A stretch of 64,000 nucleotides of DNA. It comes from Prototheca cutis (Eukaryota; Chlorophyta; Trebouxiophyceae; Chlorellales; Chlorellaceae). This document shows, one piece after another, positions 1 through 11,164 of the stretch. Made by a program: the position numbers and the translations under genes. How positions within the stretch are numbered: position 1 is the first letter of the stretch; every line of letters starts with the position of its first letter. The notes below the pieces were generated by a model. That model searched no databases. It had not been told where the DNA came from and saw only the letters and a program-made list of their open reading frames with translations. The stretch spans positions 486,634 to 550,633 of the forward strand of contig BCIH01000006.1 in NCBI GenBank assembly GCA_002897115.2. The letters are read 5' to 3'.

Positions 1-386
1 AATAGTTGACCAAGCTAAGACAGATACCGTGACCCCACCGCCTCGCAACCAAGCATGCCTTCCTAAAGGGCACGACGGCCATACTGCTTCAAACATCGAC
101 AGGTCCCGCATCACCTAACCAGCATTGCCTTTGTGCGCTCGCCCCCACCGCCCACGCTGCATGACCATGCCCAATAATCCTGGCAGTATAGTTTTTCTTT
201 GACAAGTGATGTAACAGTATACCATTATCACAGGGAGCTTGCTTAAATGATGTCAGCAGGGCCTCTGGCAAGGGGTATTGAGCGGAAGAGACCATGCGTC
301 CATGGGGTGATGGACGTGGGACTTGAAGGCACTTGTCACAGCCATCCCTTGCAACGGAGCGGCAGCCTGCCATCCATTGCATATGC
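1..386. other. Intergenic sequence downstream of the ARF-GEF
   Basis: This is the 3' flank of the ARF-GEF gene, which is transcribed leftward and stops at 387. I see no coding exon, tRNA or repeat here; the open frames present on either strand have no recognisable protein similarity. Confidence 0.5.
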
Positions 387-3300
387 TCAGCTCTGCTTGC
401 AGCCGTTAGATGCTTGTTCGGCCTCATCAGCCTCATTACCCTCGCCTTGCACCGGGGACGAGCCCTCTGGCGCGGCGGCGGTGTCGACATTGTCTGCTGG
501 CAACTCTGCTGCTGCATGCAGGGCAGCGGCGGCGGCTGCTTCATCCGCGGCATCTTGTTGGGGAGGTGCGGCTTGAGCATCTGGCCTCGGATCCGCCTCG
601 GCTCCCTCCACTGCCTCTTTGGCAGGTGATGCCGGCTGCTTCCCTGCTGGGGCATCGCCATCACCAACAACTTTTCCGGGGGAGCCTGCCGGACTGCCTG
701 GCACCGCCGACTGCAGGCCTGCGGCCACCAGGAGCCCCGGGTTGAGGCCCGAGGAGATGGCATGCACGCGGCTCCACGTCAGCTCCCACAGGTTCTGCCC
801 TCTCGCATCACGCCAGTCTGGCACAAGCACGTTGCTCGTGGCCAGGACCAGCAGCATGTTTTTCACGTTTTCCGGCACCGAGTCCCTCACGCCCTCGTCC
901 GGCACCGACATGCACGCCTGTCGAGGGTGTTGTGTGTAGTTAGTGGTTGGCATTGGAGTGTGGACAATCATATAATTTAAACATTTCACAGCGCATCGAC
1001 AAGCAGACGTACTTTTCGCATTGAGAAACCAAACACCGAGTCCGCGACGTATTCCACCAGCGATCCCTTCCCCCCCACAGAAAAAACTCTGCTACTACCC
1101 ACCGTAAGGTCTGACAGCGCACGAGACCAGAGCGCGTAAAACCCGGGATCTTCGCGGACAATGTCGATGGCTGCCAGGAGGGCCTTGACGGTCATGCCCG
1201 CGGCGAGGCGCAGCGTGTGTGCCGTGCCCTGCGGCGCGCGCTTGGCGGCGGCGGCGGCCTGTGCAGCTTCGAGGCACGGCAGCACGCAGTCGCCCAGCAC
1301 GCCGACCCAGGGTCCAGGGGCACGGATGACGCCGGGCGCGGCCAGCAATGCACGTTGCAGGGCACGGACGCCCGCGTCACGCAGCGCAGCTGTGCCGTCG
1401 CGAGCGGGGCCCGCGGCTACCACCTCCACCGCCCCACACCACAGCGCAGTCACCACTTGAACCTGGTCCCGTCCCGCAGCCGGCAGTGCACCTGTTTTTT
1501 TTGTCGTGTGGGAGATGGGAGAATGCACCCGCAACTTTTTCTTGTTCTGAGAATTGCTTTCCAATCGAAACATCCCAGAGAAATGCAAACATCTCTTTCC
1601 ACCCCCCCCCCCCCCACACACACAAATGAAAAAGACACACAATCGTACCGTGCTTGGCGGCCGCGTCTTCGCCGTACCCCAGGAGCCACAGGAGCAAGAG
1701 TTCGGCCATTTCGAGAAATTGCAGCGCAAGCTCGGCCGACTGCGCGCGGTATCGCTCGACGTAGTGCATGCAGGTATCGAACAGCGGCGCAAAGCTGGCT
1801 GTGGACAGCACGCGGGGGTCGTGCACTGCCCCGGACAGCGCCGCAAAGGCCGTCGGGGCGGCCTCGGGCCTGAGCGAAGTCAGGCGCAGCACCGCGCAGA
1901 CGGTGCGCCACTCGGCTTCCCCGCGAATGTGCGCACCCGCGCCACGGATGAGCCCTGCGACGCCCGCGGCGATGCGGTCTGCCAGGTCCCATGCCGCGGC
2001 CGGGGGCAGGCCCACCACCAGGCTCAGCGACCGCAGCAGCATACCCGCGGAGTCTTCGCGGTACGGGAGCAGCCGCTCGCAGACGCGGAGCAGGCCCAGC
2101 ACGGCACGAGCGGCCAGCGGGTTGGGTTCGCCGCTGGCCCCGGCGGCCGCGGCCAGCACCTCGTGCACGAGCGGCCAGATGAGGGTGACACGATCGCGGT
2201 TGCGAAGCGTCACCGTGACTAGCAGCTCAAGGCACAGCTCGGCGCCCGCGGTGGGTTCGTCTGCCGCCAGAAGACGGGCTGGGTCGCCGCCGCCCCAGGC
2301 CAGCGCTTGCAACAGCTCGACCAGTGAGTCGGGCTGCAGGAATTTCGTGTCTGCCACCAGTTCCGGCAGACCCGCCGACGCAACGGCCTCGCGAGCCGCG
2401 GCAAAGGCCCGCTCCGCGGCCGCGCCACCCGCGGCATTGCCCGAATCGATGGAAATCAGCGACCCCAGCGCGCGGCTGAGCAGCGAACCCCCCCCACCGC
2501 CGCTCTGCGAGCCTGAAAGAGCGCCCGACGACCCACCGGCGCCGGCGGCACCGCCCGCGCCACCTCCTGCGGCCCAGGCCGCCGCCGCCGCAGCAGGGTC
2601 GGAGATGGGCAGCCGCGCGCGTGCGGCGGCCGTGTCGTCGGCGTCGGCCGCCAGAATACCTGGCGGAAGCAGGCCCGTGCGGTGCAGCCGCAGCAGGGCC
2701 GCGGTCAGCGCCCGCCACCCCGGCCCACGCAGCGCATCGCCGTAAGCCCCGGCCGTCTCGGCCAGTGCCGCCAGCGCCCGGGGCCCCCGCCCCGCAAACA
2801 GCCAGGCCGACACGCTGCGTGCGCTGGGGTGCAGCCCGCCCGTCGTCCCTGCCATCGCTGCAACGACTGCGTCCAGCGCTTCGGGCACGCCACAGGCCGC
2901 CGCGTGCCGGGCCGCCATGCGCAGCACGTCCAGCGCCGCGCTGCAGGCGTGCCGCGTCGCGGGATTCACTGCAGAGCCAGGAACCCCCCCGGCAGCGGCC
3001 AGCGCAGCGGTCGAGCCGCCGCTGGCCGCCGGGTCCTCGGACAGCACAGCGCTGGCCGCCGCCAGCGCGGGGCTCCACAGCAGCCCAAACACGTCCGAGA
3101 CCAGTTCTCGCGACGCACTGGTTGCCGGCCCTGGTGCGATGGTGGTGGAGACATCTGTCGCAACAGGACCACTGCCATTGGCACCATCCAATGCCAATCC
3201 GCCGGCAGCAGTCGCCACCGTCATCCTCGCCTCGGCCGGAGTCAGGACCAGCGCCCCCACACAACTCCCCGCCCCGGCGTCAACGGCACTGACGGCTTGG

Positions 3301-6282
3301 CCGGCGAGCTTTGTCCAGAAGACTGACGGTAAATCGTCGGCCGATCCGGCATCGGCGGTGATGCTCAGCCTGTCATTGGCAATGGCCGAGTAGAGGTGCT
3401 CCAACAAAGCCGCGGGCACGGGCGTGCCGTCATTGGTGGCGTCGTTGATGCGCTTGAACGACTCGAGCGTCATCCGTGGCGCGCGGTCCGTGCGCTGCTT
3501 GTGGAGGTCGGTGTTCAGCATGATCACCGAGAATGCCAAGACATACGCCGCGTCGGCCGAGCGCAGCCCCGAATCCGGACACGCGGTGTGGTATGCGCGG
3601 CCAAAGGCCTCCATGATCCTGTCAATCTTCTGCCCCTCTCCCGGCAGGCGGAACGCGTCCAAAAACAACCGCAGTGCGACGTCAAATGCTAGGCCCGTGA
3701 AATCAAACGTCGACACGTACGCCGCACGGACCACGCCACCAAACTCATCGCGCTCCCCCAGTGCCTCGCCAACCGCGCCTTCGTTCAGGCCCGGGCACGC
3801 ACGGAGGAAGCGTGCCAGCGTCCCGGCATCCAGGGCCGCGGGCAGCAGGTGCGAAGACTGCGCATATCGCAGACCCTGCTTCACGTCGCGATTGTAGTGC
3901 TCCGCCGTCGTTGCAAGGAGTGCCTTGAGCCGGCGCTCCGCGCGAGCTGCCTCTGCCGCTGGAATCGGTGGCAGGGAGTTGGGGGACGGTGCCGGTGATG
4001 GGGTAGTTTTTCCTGCGACGACGACACCCTCGCCTGTAGATTCCGTCAATCCACCGTCTCCGGTGCCACCAGGACCAACCCCATCAGCGGCCAGCTCGAA
4101 AAAGTGGTGGACGGGGGGGGCCGCACCAGCGGCCAGCGGCGTCCAGATGTCCACGTACGTGCGTGGCGCCGGCAGCGGTACGAGTGGCTTGAGGGCACTA
4201 TCCCTGTCGCCGTCGTCGTCCGCGTCATCGGCATCTCCGTCCCCGGGCAAAACAACGTCGACGTCGTCGAGTCCGGCCAGCAGCGCCAGCAATCCATCGA
4301 GGGCCAGCGCGCGGGCATCCGCCGCGAATCCATCTGCACCGCCATCGCCATTCTCATCATCATCACTGGGCTGTGCGGCTTTGGAAAGCAGGGCGCAGAG
4401 CTCGGAGAGCAGGTCGGCACGCCCAACGCGGCAGTCGCACGACACAAAGGCGCGTGCGGCAAACCCCGGCTGGCGACAGAGATCGACGACACACTCGAGC
4501 GCGGCCCGCTGCCGCGCCCCGCCGCCGCCGCGCTTGCCTTCGGCCATGGGCAACAGCAGCAGGCGCAGCAGGGCTTCGACCGCGGGCGCCGCAGGCGGGC
4601 CCAACCGCGCATGCAGCGCCAGCACCAGCGAACCCAGCGCCGCCAAGCGCGCAGGCGGGACCCCAGGGGACGATCCAGCCTCGAATGCCGCGCGGGGGAG
4701 TTCGGCCGCCAACAACGCTGTGCAGTCGGGCTGGGACAGCAGCGCGGGCCCTGCCGCGTCCAGCGCCAGGGTCACCAGCCGCAGGCCCTGCGTCGGCAGG
4801 TCGGGGGCACCTGGAGGGGGCGGTGCCGCGCCGCGCCGCGGGGACACCAGCGACACGAGAAAGGCCAGGATCTCCCGGATTGCGGGCGCGCCGTACGGAG
4901 GCGGGCCCGCGGACTGGGTATCCGACGGAGCCCGGGGCGAGACGCCTGGCGCGGGCGATGCCCCGGGCCCGGCAGAGCCGTTGCCATCGGCGCCGATGAC
5001 TTCCCCGGGCTGAAGGCTGACGATGCCGTGATGGGCCAGCGGTGCTTGTGCCTCAGTCGCTGGTGGGAGAGCCCCGCTCGCCGGCTCTCGACTATCGTGG
5101 TTGTCATCGGTGGCAGCAGCGGTGGCGGCAGTGACGGCGGCGCCATTGTCTCGTCTTCCAGCACTGCCACTCTCCACCTGACCATCACCCTGTGGCTCGG
5201 CGGCCTCAGCGCCCCGGCTGCGCACGGGGCTGTCCAGCGGCAGCATCGGTTCGTCCTCGACCCGAAGATGCGCGGCAGCTGGGGTCTGCTGTGCATTGGG
5301 GATCCCGGGCGCCGCTGCAGCACTGACCGCCGGCGCATCACCAACTCCTGATTTCAAAGGCCTCACAGCGTCCCCCGGCAGCCTGCCAAAGACGGCGGTG
5401 ACCATGGCCGCGAGCGTGTCAGCCGAGGCGTGTGCCAGGACCTCTGATGTCGGCCTGCCCTTTTCTGTTTGGTAGTGCCCGATGCGGTACGCGGCCTGCA
5501 CCGCGCTCAGCAGTGCCTCGTGCGTCAGCGCCACGCCCCACCACCCTGCCACTAGCTCGGCCAGAACCTGAAGGATCTGGAACAGGACCCGCTCGTCGGC
5601 GCCAGGCAGCGTCGCTTCGAACTTGCACGACGTCACCGCGTCGCACAGGGCAACCGCGCACTCGGCTGCGCCAGATGAAAATGCGGCCAGGAAGCCGGCG
5701 CGCAGCAGCCGGTGCAGGGCGCCCAGCGCCGCGCCCGTCGCGGGGCCTCCAGTCTCAGGGGCGCGGATGATCTCGAACAACGGCGACAACAGTGCCGTGG
5801 GCGGGACATCACCGGGGCCTGTAGGTGGTGTGCATGGGTGTGCCTGTTATGTGCTTTGCAGGCGGGTGAGGGAAGCGGCGTTGCCGGCACAGGACNCCCC
5901 GCCGCACCACGGGCACCCTACCGAACAAATGCACAGCCCCATTACTACATGAATGGCATTCACGCCCACGTAACCATATCACCGATCAAACAACAACATT
6001 CCCTGTCAGCACACGCTTGGCTCCTGCAGGTGCACACAGCGCTGTCCCCTGGTGCTGCAGGCCCCACACCTCAGACCCCCCACAGCAGCGTCAACGCTGT
6101 GGCACCCAGCGCACCCACGCACCCTTCCATGCAAAGACACTGCGGCGGACTTGCTGCAGCTCCTCCACGAGGGTGTCTGAGACGTCGTCATCCTGCGGAT
6201 TGGCGCCGGACCGTGGGGCCCCGGGCCTCAGATCGCCGTCCGAGGCGTTTTGGCGACAGCAGTCCCCATTCCCACGAGCCAT
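387..6282 (-). CDS. GNOM/GBF1-type ARF guanine nucleotide exchange factor
   Basis: Large ARF-GEF that would load GTP onto ARF GTPases at Golgi/endosomal membranes. Four exons, 6282-6123, 5818-1649, 1491-1103 and 917-387, joined by GT-AG introns, total 5250 nt (1749 aa). The N-terminal part has the DCB/HUS features of GNOM (a VEELQQVRRSVFAW block split by intron 1). The Sec7 domain lies in the middle of exon 2 and carries the FRLPGEGQKIDRIMEAF motif with the catalytic Glu finger and the VIMLNTDLH block. The C-terminus matches GNOM (DSVPENVKNMLLVLATSNVL, then NLWELTW). A low-complexity acidic/Ala tail ends the protein. Length is above plant GNOM (about 1450 aa) because of Ala/Gly/Pro-rich insertions. 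Family assignment is firm; GNOM versus GNL subtype is not. Confidence 0.93.
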
Positions 6283-7036
6283 GATGCTATTTGCAGTTCA
6301 ATCCCGTACTCACTGCATATCTCGTTGACACGGCCGCCCAGCTCCTGAGGCAGGCGAGGACTGTTGCTAGCTCCTCGTTGAGAACCAGGGCCAGCTCCCT
6401 AATGTCCGTCATCTGGCCCGTACTCGCTGGCACTGGGTCACCCCATCTATCCGAGGCTCATCACGGTGATTGGGATTGGGAGACGAATGGGCCCGTCATG
6501 TGGATGGGGCTGCCTGTTCTGCCGCGCAGGACCATGCCGGGGGAGTGCTGCAAATTTGGCGATCACCAGAATTCTGAAAGCCCGCAAAAGGCTGGAGCAT
6601 GGGTTTTGCCCAGCATGTTTTGACCCGTACCGGGCTCCACGGATTCCCCACTGTTCCTTCAAACGTACAAATATTCATGGCATCATTGATCGACCATTGC
6701 TGCGCGACGTTTCATCCATGCCCATGGCCGCAGCAGCAGGCTGCCGTGGTGCTTACCTGAGGCCTCTGGACCTGTACCCTTCCCACCCCTTGGCCATGAC
6801 CTGCAACCAAATGCAGTTGCTCGCTTCCACCTGTACATTGCTCAATGTCGTGTTCATGCACACAAGGTACCGAGGGGCTCCACTGCAATCAACCAATCTC
6901 CCCTTGCTATTATCTAGCAACGATCATGGTTCTGCCGGGGCGAGGCGCAAGCGGGTCTGTTACACTGGATCATGCACGGTGCACAGTTCCGAGCTGTATT
7001 GCCCGGCACTGGTCCCGACATCGCATCGGCGAGCAA
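6283..7036. other. Intergenic region between IF1 and the ARF-GEF
   Basis: About 750 bp upstream of the ARF-GEF start (6282) and downstream of the IF1 stop (7037); both genes run leftward. It should contain the IF1 3' UTR and the ARF-GEF promoter. I see no further exon and no repeat. Confidence 0.5.
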
Positions 7037-7950
7037 TCAGTGCGTCTCCTTCCACGCCAGGATGGCGGCCTTCTCGGCGGGGGTCAGCTTGGCGCCGACA
7101 ATGTCCTGCAAGTCCGGCGGGTGTGTCCATTTCAGCGACGCGTGCAGGTGATTTCCAACGAAAGCATGCACACCCGGTGTCCACAGCCCTCACACCCAGC
7201 CAACACAGCCCATCGCCCAGACAAATCGGCCCTGCATGCCAACAGACCTCCAGGGCCTTCTGCTTTGCGTCCTGGGCGGCCTTGGCGGCCGCGGGATCAG
7301 CCTGTGTTGAGAAGCATACGTTGGGGCAAGAGAATGGCAATGGGTTAAAGGTCGGGGGGGGCATTCAATGCTACAACAATGCTTTGACCTTGCCAACCGA
7401 GGCCTTACATCTGCCGCGGACTTGGCCACCTTGGCCAGCAGCTTGCGGAGCAGCTTCTCCTCCTCCTGCAGCAAAGGCAACAGGAAAGGGGAAATCAGGC
7501 ACCAGCCCTTCTGGGCCCTTTGTGGGGGACAGAAAGCATCAGGCGGAGCGATCTCCAGCAGGTGTGGCCCCGGTGCCTGTCGGGCACCAGCGGCGTCAGC
7601 CTGGTCCAACCTTGCGGAAGTAGATGCTCTGCATCGGGGCGTGCGCGAAGCGAGGAGTGAGAGCCGGGACGGATGCAGCTGCCATGGCAAAAAGCAATAA
7701 TCCCATCACAGGCAGTGTCCAACGCCTATGCGACCGCACCTCCTCGGCAGCCTCCCGGTCGTTGTAGCCTGCGTGTGGGGGCCAGGGACGAGACGGCTGA
7801 TGAGTCACCGTCCTGTGTTCCGGCACCCATCGCCCATACCCGCACGCCAAACCTACCCTTCATGCCCTCGATAGCATATGTGCGGCGCCCAACAGCGGCG
7901 CAGACGCGGGGAGCAAGGGAGGTGGATCGCTTCAGAGTGGTGCTCAACAT
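7037..7950 (-). CDS. IF1: Mitochondrial F1Fo-ATPase inhibitor IF1
   Basis: Small inhibitor that binds F1 when the proton gradient collapses and blocks ATP hydrolysis in the mitochondrial matrix. Six exons: 7950-7857, 7768-7740, 7628-7611, 7465-7409, 7301-7248, 7105-7037; total 321 nt (106 aa). Residues 1-25 are rich in Arg/Ser/Thr and lack acids, as a mitochondrial presequence. The core reads NDREAAEESIYFRKEEEKLL, matching the IF1 inhibitory helix (compare AAEN-Y-KK-EQEKL in plant IF1), followed by a Lys/Ala-rich coiled coil. The C-terminal 40 residues, ending AILAWKETH, extend beyond the usual plant protein. Exon 3 is only 18 nt and encodes SIYFRK, the centre of the inhibitory motif. All introns GT-AG with consistent phase. 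It is divergent from Miro, 310 bp away. Confidence 0.82.
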
Positions 7951-8260
7951 GGCTGCGACGCGCAGGAGAAAGAGTCCCGGGTTTGCCCTCGCGGATTCCT
8001 ATAAAATTACAACTATTGTGGTAGTGCAGAACCGTGGCCTGGGTTTGAGTCCCAGGGCCTGGGAGCTGCTCATGGGCCGGGCCCCCGGCCCCCCCGGCGC
8101 GATGGCCACTGGGGCTCCGCTTTCCACCCACGTCAGGCTGGACCCTTTGGCGTCATCCCCGGCCCGCACCCCGCTGCGGCCCGCGAAGCCAATGCCTGCC
8201 AGGCCGTTTGGAGTCTTTTTGACCTAGTTACCNGCGGGATCAGGAAGTGGGGTTGCCAAA
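7951..8260. promoter_or_regulatory. Divergent promoter region between IF1 and Miro
   Basis: 310 bp separate the two start codons, which face away from each other, so both promoters must lie here or inside 5' UTRs. An AT-rich stretch with a TATA-like TATAAAAT occurs at about 8000 on the plus strand, unusual in this GC-rich sequence. Whether it is a functional TATA box is inference. Confidence 0.4.
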
Positions 8261-10171
8261 ATGGCAGGGAAGGATGCCACGGTGCGCATCGTGGTGGTGG
8301 GCGACCCCGGCGTGGGCAAGACGAGCCTCATCTCCTCGGCTGCCACGGAGACCTTCCCGGACAACCCCCCACCCGTGCTNCCGCCCGCTCTGCTCCCTCC
8401 CGAGACCATCCCCGAGGGCGTGCCGGTCGTGATTACGGACACGAGCTCGCGGCCCGAGGATCGCCCCGCCCTGGAAGCGGCCGTGCGGGAGGCCTCGGTG
8501 GTGGTGCTCTGCTTCGCCATGGACCGCCTGGGCACCATGGCCCGCATCTCCCGCCACTGGATGCCGGAGCTGAAACGCCTGACGGGCGGGACCAGCGTGC
8601 CCGTGCTCCTGGTGGGCTGCAAGGAGGACCTGCGCCCCGTGGACGGCGCGGTGCAGCAGGCCATCCTCCACATCATGCGCTCCAACCCCTCCATNGAGAC
8701 GTGCCTGGAGTGCTCGGCCAAGAAGCTGTACTACGTCGGCGAGGTCTTCTATCTCGCCCTCCGCGCCGTTCTCCAACCCCTGGAGCCGCTGTACGACAGT
8801 GAACGTCACGAACTCCGGCCTCGGTGCCGCCGGGCCCTCAAGCGCATTTTCCGCTCCTGTGACAAGGACGGCGACGGCATTCTCAGCGACGAGGAGCTCA
8901 ACGCCTTCCAGGTGCACTGCTTTGAAGCGCCTCTGCAGAGCGAGGAGCTCGCCGGCGTCAAGCACGTCATCACCGAGAAGCTGCCCACGGCGAGTGTCTT
9001 GCTTGTGGTTATGTGCTGTTGTTGGGGGGGGTGGCACGCGAGGTTTGCGGTGTGTAAGGGTTGTCTCGTACTCACTCACTTGCACAAGACTTACCGCCGC
9101 CACCATCATCCAACCACTCCACCGCAGGGCNTCCAGAACAATGGCTTGACGCTGGAGGGCTTCACGGCGTTGCATGCGCTGTTTGTGGAGCGGCGGCGGC
9201 TGGAGACGACATGGGCGGTGCTGCGGCGGTACGGCTACGGCAACGACTTGACGCTGTCGCCCGAGGTGCTGAGCGCCGTGGATTTGTCCCCTGGGCCCGA
9301 CCAGGTGCTGGAGCTGACGCCCGCGGGCCGCGCTTTCTTCGCCGCGGCATTCGAGCGTGCCGACCATGACATGGACGGTGTGCTGTCTGTTCGGGAGGAG
9401 GAGGACCTGTTCTCCACGTCCCCTGGATCGCCCTGGGCGTCGCCCGCGTACGAAGGCGTGTTTGTCGAGACGAGCAAGAAAGGGCTGCTGACGCTGTCTG
9501 GGTTCCTGTGCAAGTGGGCGTATACCACTGCCGTCGACCCGGCGACCACGCTGGCCTACGCGGTGTACCTGGGCCTGGAGGACCCACGCGATGCGGCCGA
9601 TTTTTTCACGACGGCCCGGCCGCGGCGCCCCGCGCGCCGTGGGGACGCAGCCAAACGCGGCGCCCTGCGCTGCTTTCTGTTCTCCCCGGACGGCCTCGAC
9701 GCGGGCACCCTGCTCGAGGGGCTCGTGGCGCAGGCCCGTCCTGCACACGGCGCGCCGGCCGTGCCCATCACCGCCGCCGTTGCGCCCGTGCCGTTGCCCG
9801 GCGGCGATGTCGTCGAGGCCGAGAGTGGTGCTGCGGTGGCGTCCGGATCTGGTGCCGACTCTGGCGATAGCTCTGCCGCCGCCACATCCACCCCGGCTGG
9901 GGCCCCGGCAGTCACGCTGATGGTGCGGCCGTTTGCCGAGGAGCAGGGGGCGGTGCTGCTGGACTCGCCGGCCGCGAGGCCCGAGCTTGGCCGGGCCGAC
10001 GTCGCGGCCTTTGCCTTTGACGCGAGGTCTCGCGACAGCTTTGCCGCGGCTGTGGAGCGCATGCTTCAGGTCGCAGCCCTGGCAGAAGACACCCTGCCCT
10101 GCGTCCTCATCGCCCTGCACGACACCAGCATGGAGCCGGCACGTGTTTTTTTCCTCTCCTCTTTTTTTTTT

Positions 10172-10202
<31 letters not shown>

Positions 10203-10776
10203 GGGGGAGATGCCTGCTGTCTAGGTTTACATCGCGGTATTTTTGTGCCCCTGAAAAATGCCCTGCTCAAATCACAACACCCGACGACCCTCCTATTCTG
10301 TTCAGGAGCTGGCAGCAGAGGTGGGCGAAACGTGCAGCCGGCTGTGCGTGGCGCCACCAGTGTCAGCGTCCGGGCAGCTTCCAGGGCCGCAGCTGTACCG
10401 CTCGATCGTGGCGGCCGCGATCGGCGGCGATCTCACCATCCCCCTCACACCCAGTCTCCAGGTGAGGAAGGGTGTAGTGACTGATCTGTCTCTGTTTGAT
10501 GATTTGTGGGGTTGAGGAATGGGGGTGGGTGGGGTTGAGGTGCTTGGCAACACAGCACTCGCATTGGGACGCTGCACCTCAGGCACCAATACCAATCAGG
10601 CTCGATCCACAAAACGACGACAGGCCAAACGGCGGCGGTGGCGGATAATCCGGCGTGCTGCGTGGTGCGGCGCGGGTGGCATTGCCGCGACCCTAGCGGG
10701 CTTTGTTGCATGGCGGGTCTACCACGGCCAGCCTATCCTGGGCGGCACCAAGTCCAGCACGGCAAAGGCGCAATAA
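8261..10776 (+). CDS. MIRO: Miro (mitochondrial Rho) GTPase
   Basis: Outer-membrane GTPase that couples mitochondria to motility and ER contacts. Exons 8261-8989, 9128-10138, 10306-10461 and 10600-10776 give 2073 nt (690 aa). The N-terminal GTPase shows a P-loop GDPGVGKTS, DTSS in place of DTxG (normal for Miro) and SAKK. Two EF hands follow: DKDGDGILSDEEL, and DHDMDGVLSVREE before the second GTPase. The ELM/hidden EF region (NNGLTLEGFTALHALF) is typical. The C-terminal GTPase is degenerate: its P-loop region reads FSPDGLDAGTLLEGL with no GK[ST]. The C-terminus has a basic stretch and one membrane helix (AGGIAATLAGFVAW) with a short tail, as in tail-anchored Miro. Introns 1 and 2 begin with GC. 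Intron 2 holds a T20-G26 tract. Confidence 0.93.
10162..10207 (+). repeat. T20-G26 homopolymer tract in Miro intron 2
   Basis: About 20 T (10162-10181) run directly into about 26 G (10182-10207), just after the intron 2 donor. Length is likely unreliable because such tracts are prone to sequencing error. Confidence 0.8.
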
Positions 10777-11164
10777 TACCCGCGTCGCAGGTTGCTTGCT
10801 TTTCCGTCTGTGCCGTGCTTTCTCAGGCGCCCAGCTGGCGGCTCTGTTTCCGCTGCTCTGCTCCCGGTGATGTAGACAACAGCGAATGAGCAAAAGAGGT
10901 GGTGTGGGGGCCTCCGTTCCAGCACCACCCTGGCAGCCTTGGGTGTTCGGTCACCGACTGGTGTGTTTTCTTACAGCACCACAAGTCCACTACGCATGCA
11001 TGAAGAAGCAGCGATAGATAGATTGATTGAGAAACAGGGTTGCGAGGCAGGCACAAGAGCAATAATTGGGCGCTGGCAGTTCTTGCGGGAAGAGCCGCAG
11101 GCGGAGCATCGGGCACTCGGGACTGTGCCCCTNCCCCCCCTTTCCTTGCCCAAGAGAACCCAGC
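10777..11164. other. Convergent 3' intergenic region, Miro / TRRAP
   Basis: Both flanking genes end here. A TGTAA motif on the minus strand (plus positions 10971-10975), the polyadenylation signal common in green algae, lies about 190 nt past the TRRAP stop. No other feature seen. Confidence 0.4.

Noticed and set aside
8030..8070. Possible tRNA T-arm (GGTTTGAGTCCC)
   Set aside because: No matching D-arm, anticodon stem or acceptor stem around it. The same holds for GGTTCAAGTT near 43430 and TTCTCGAACC near 39850.
8240..10357. 705-aa open frame on the minus strand across Miro
   Set aside because: It runs through the Miro introns and poly-G tract; composition is Arg/Gly/His shadow of the Miro exons.
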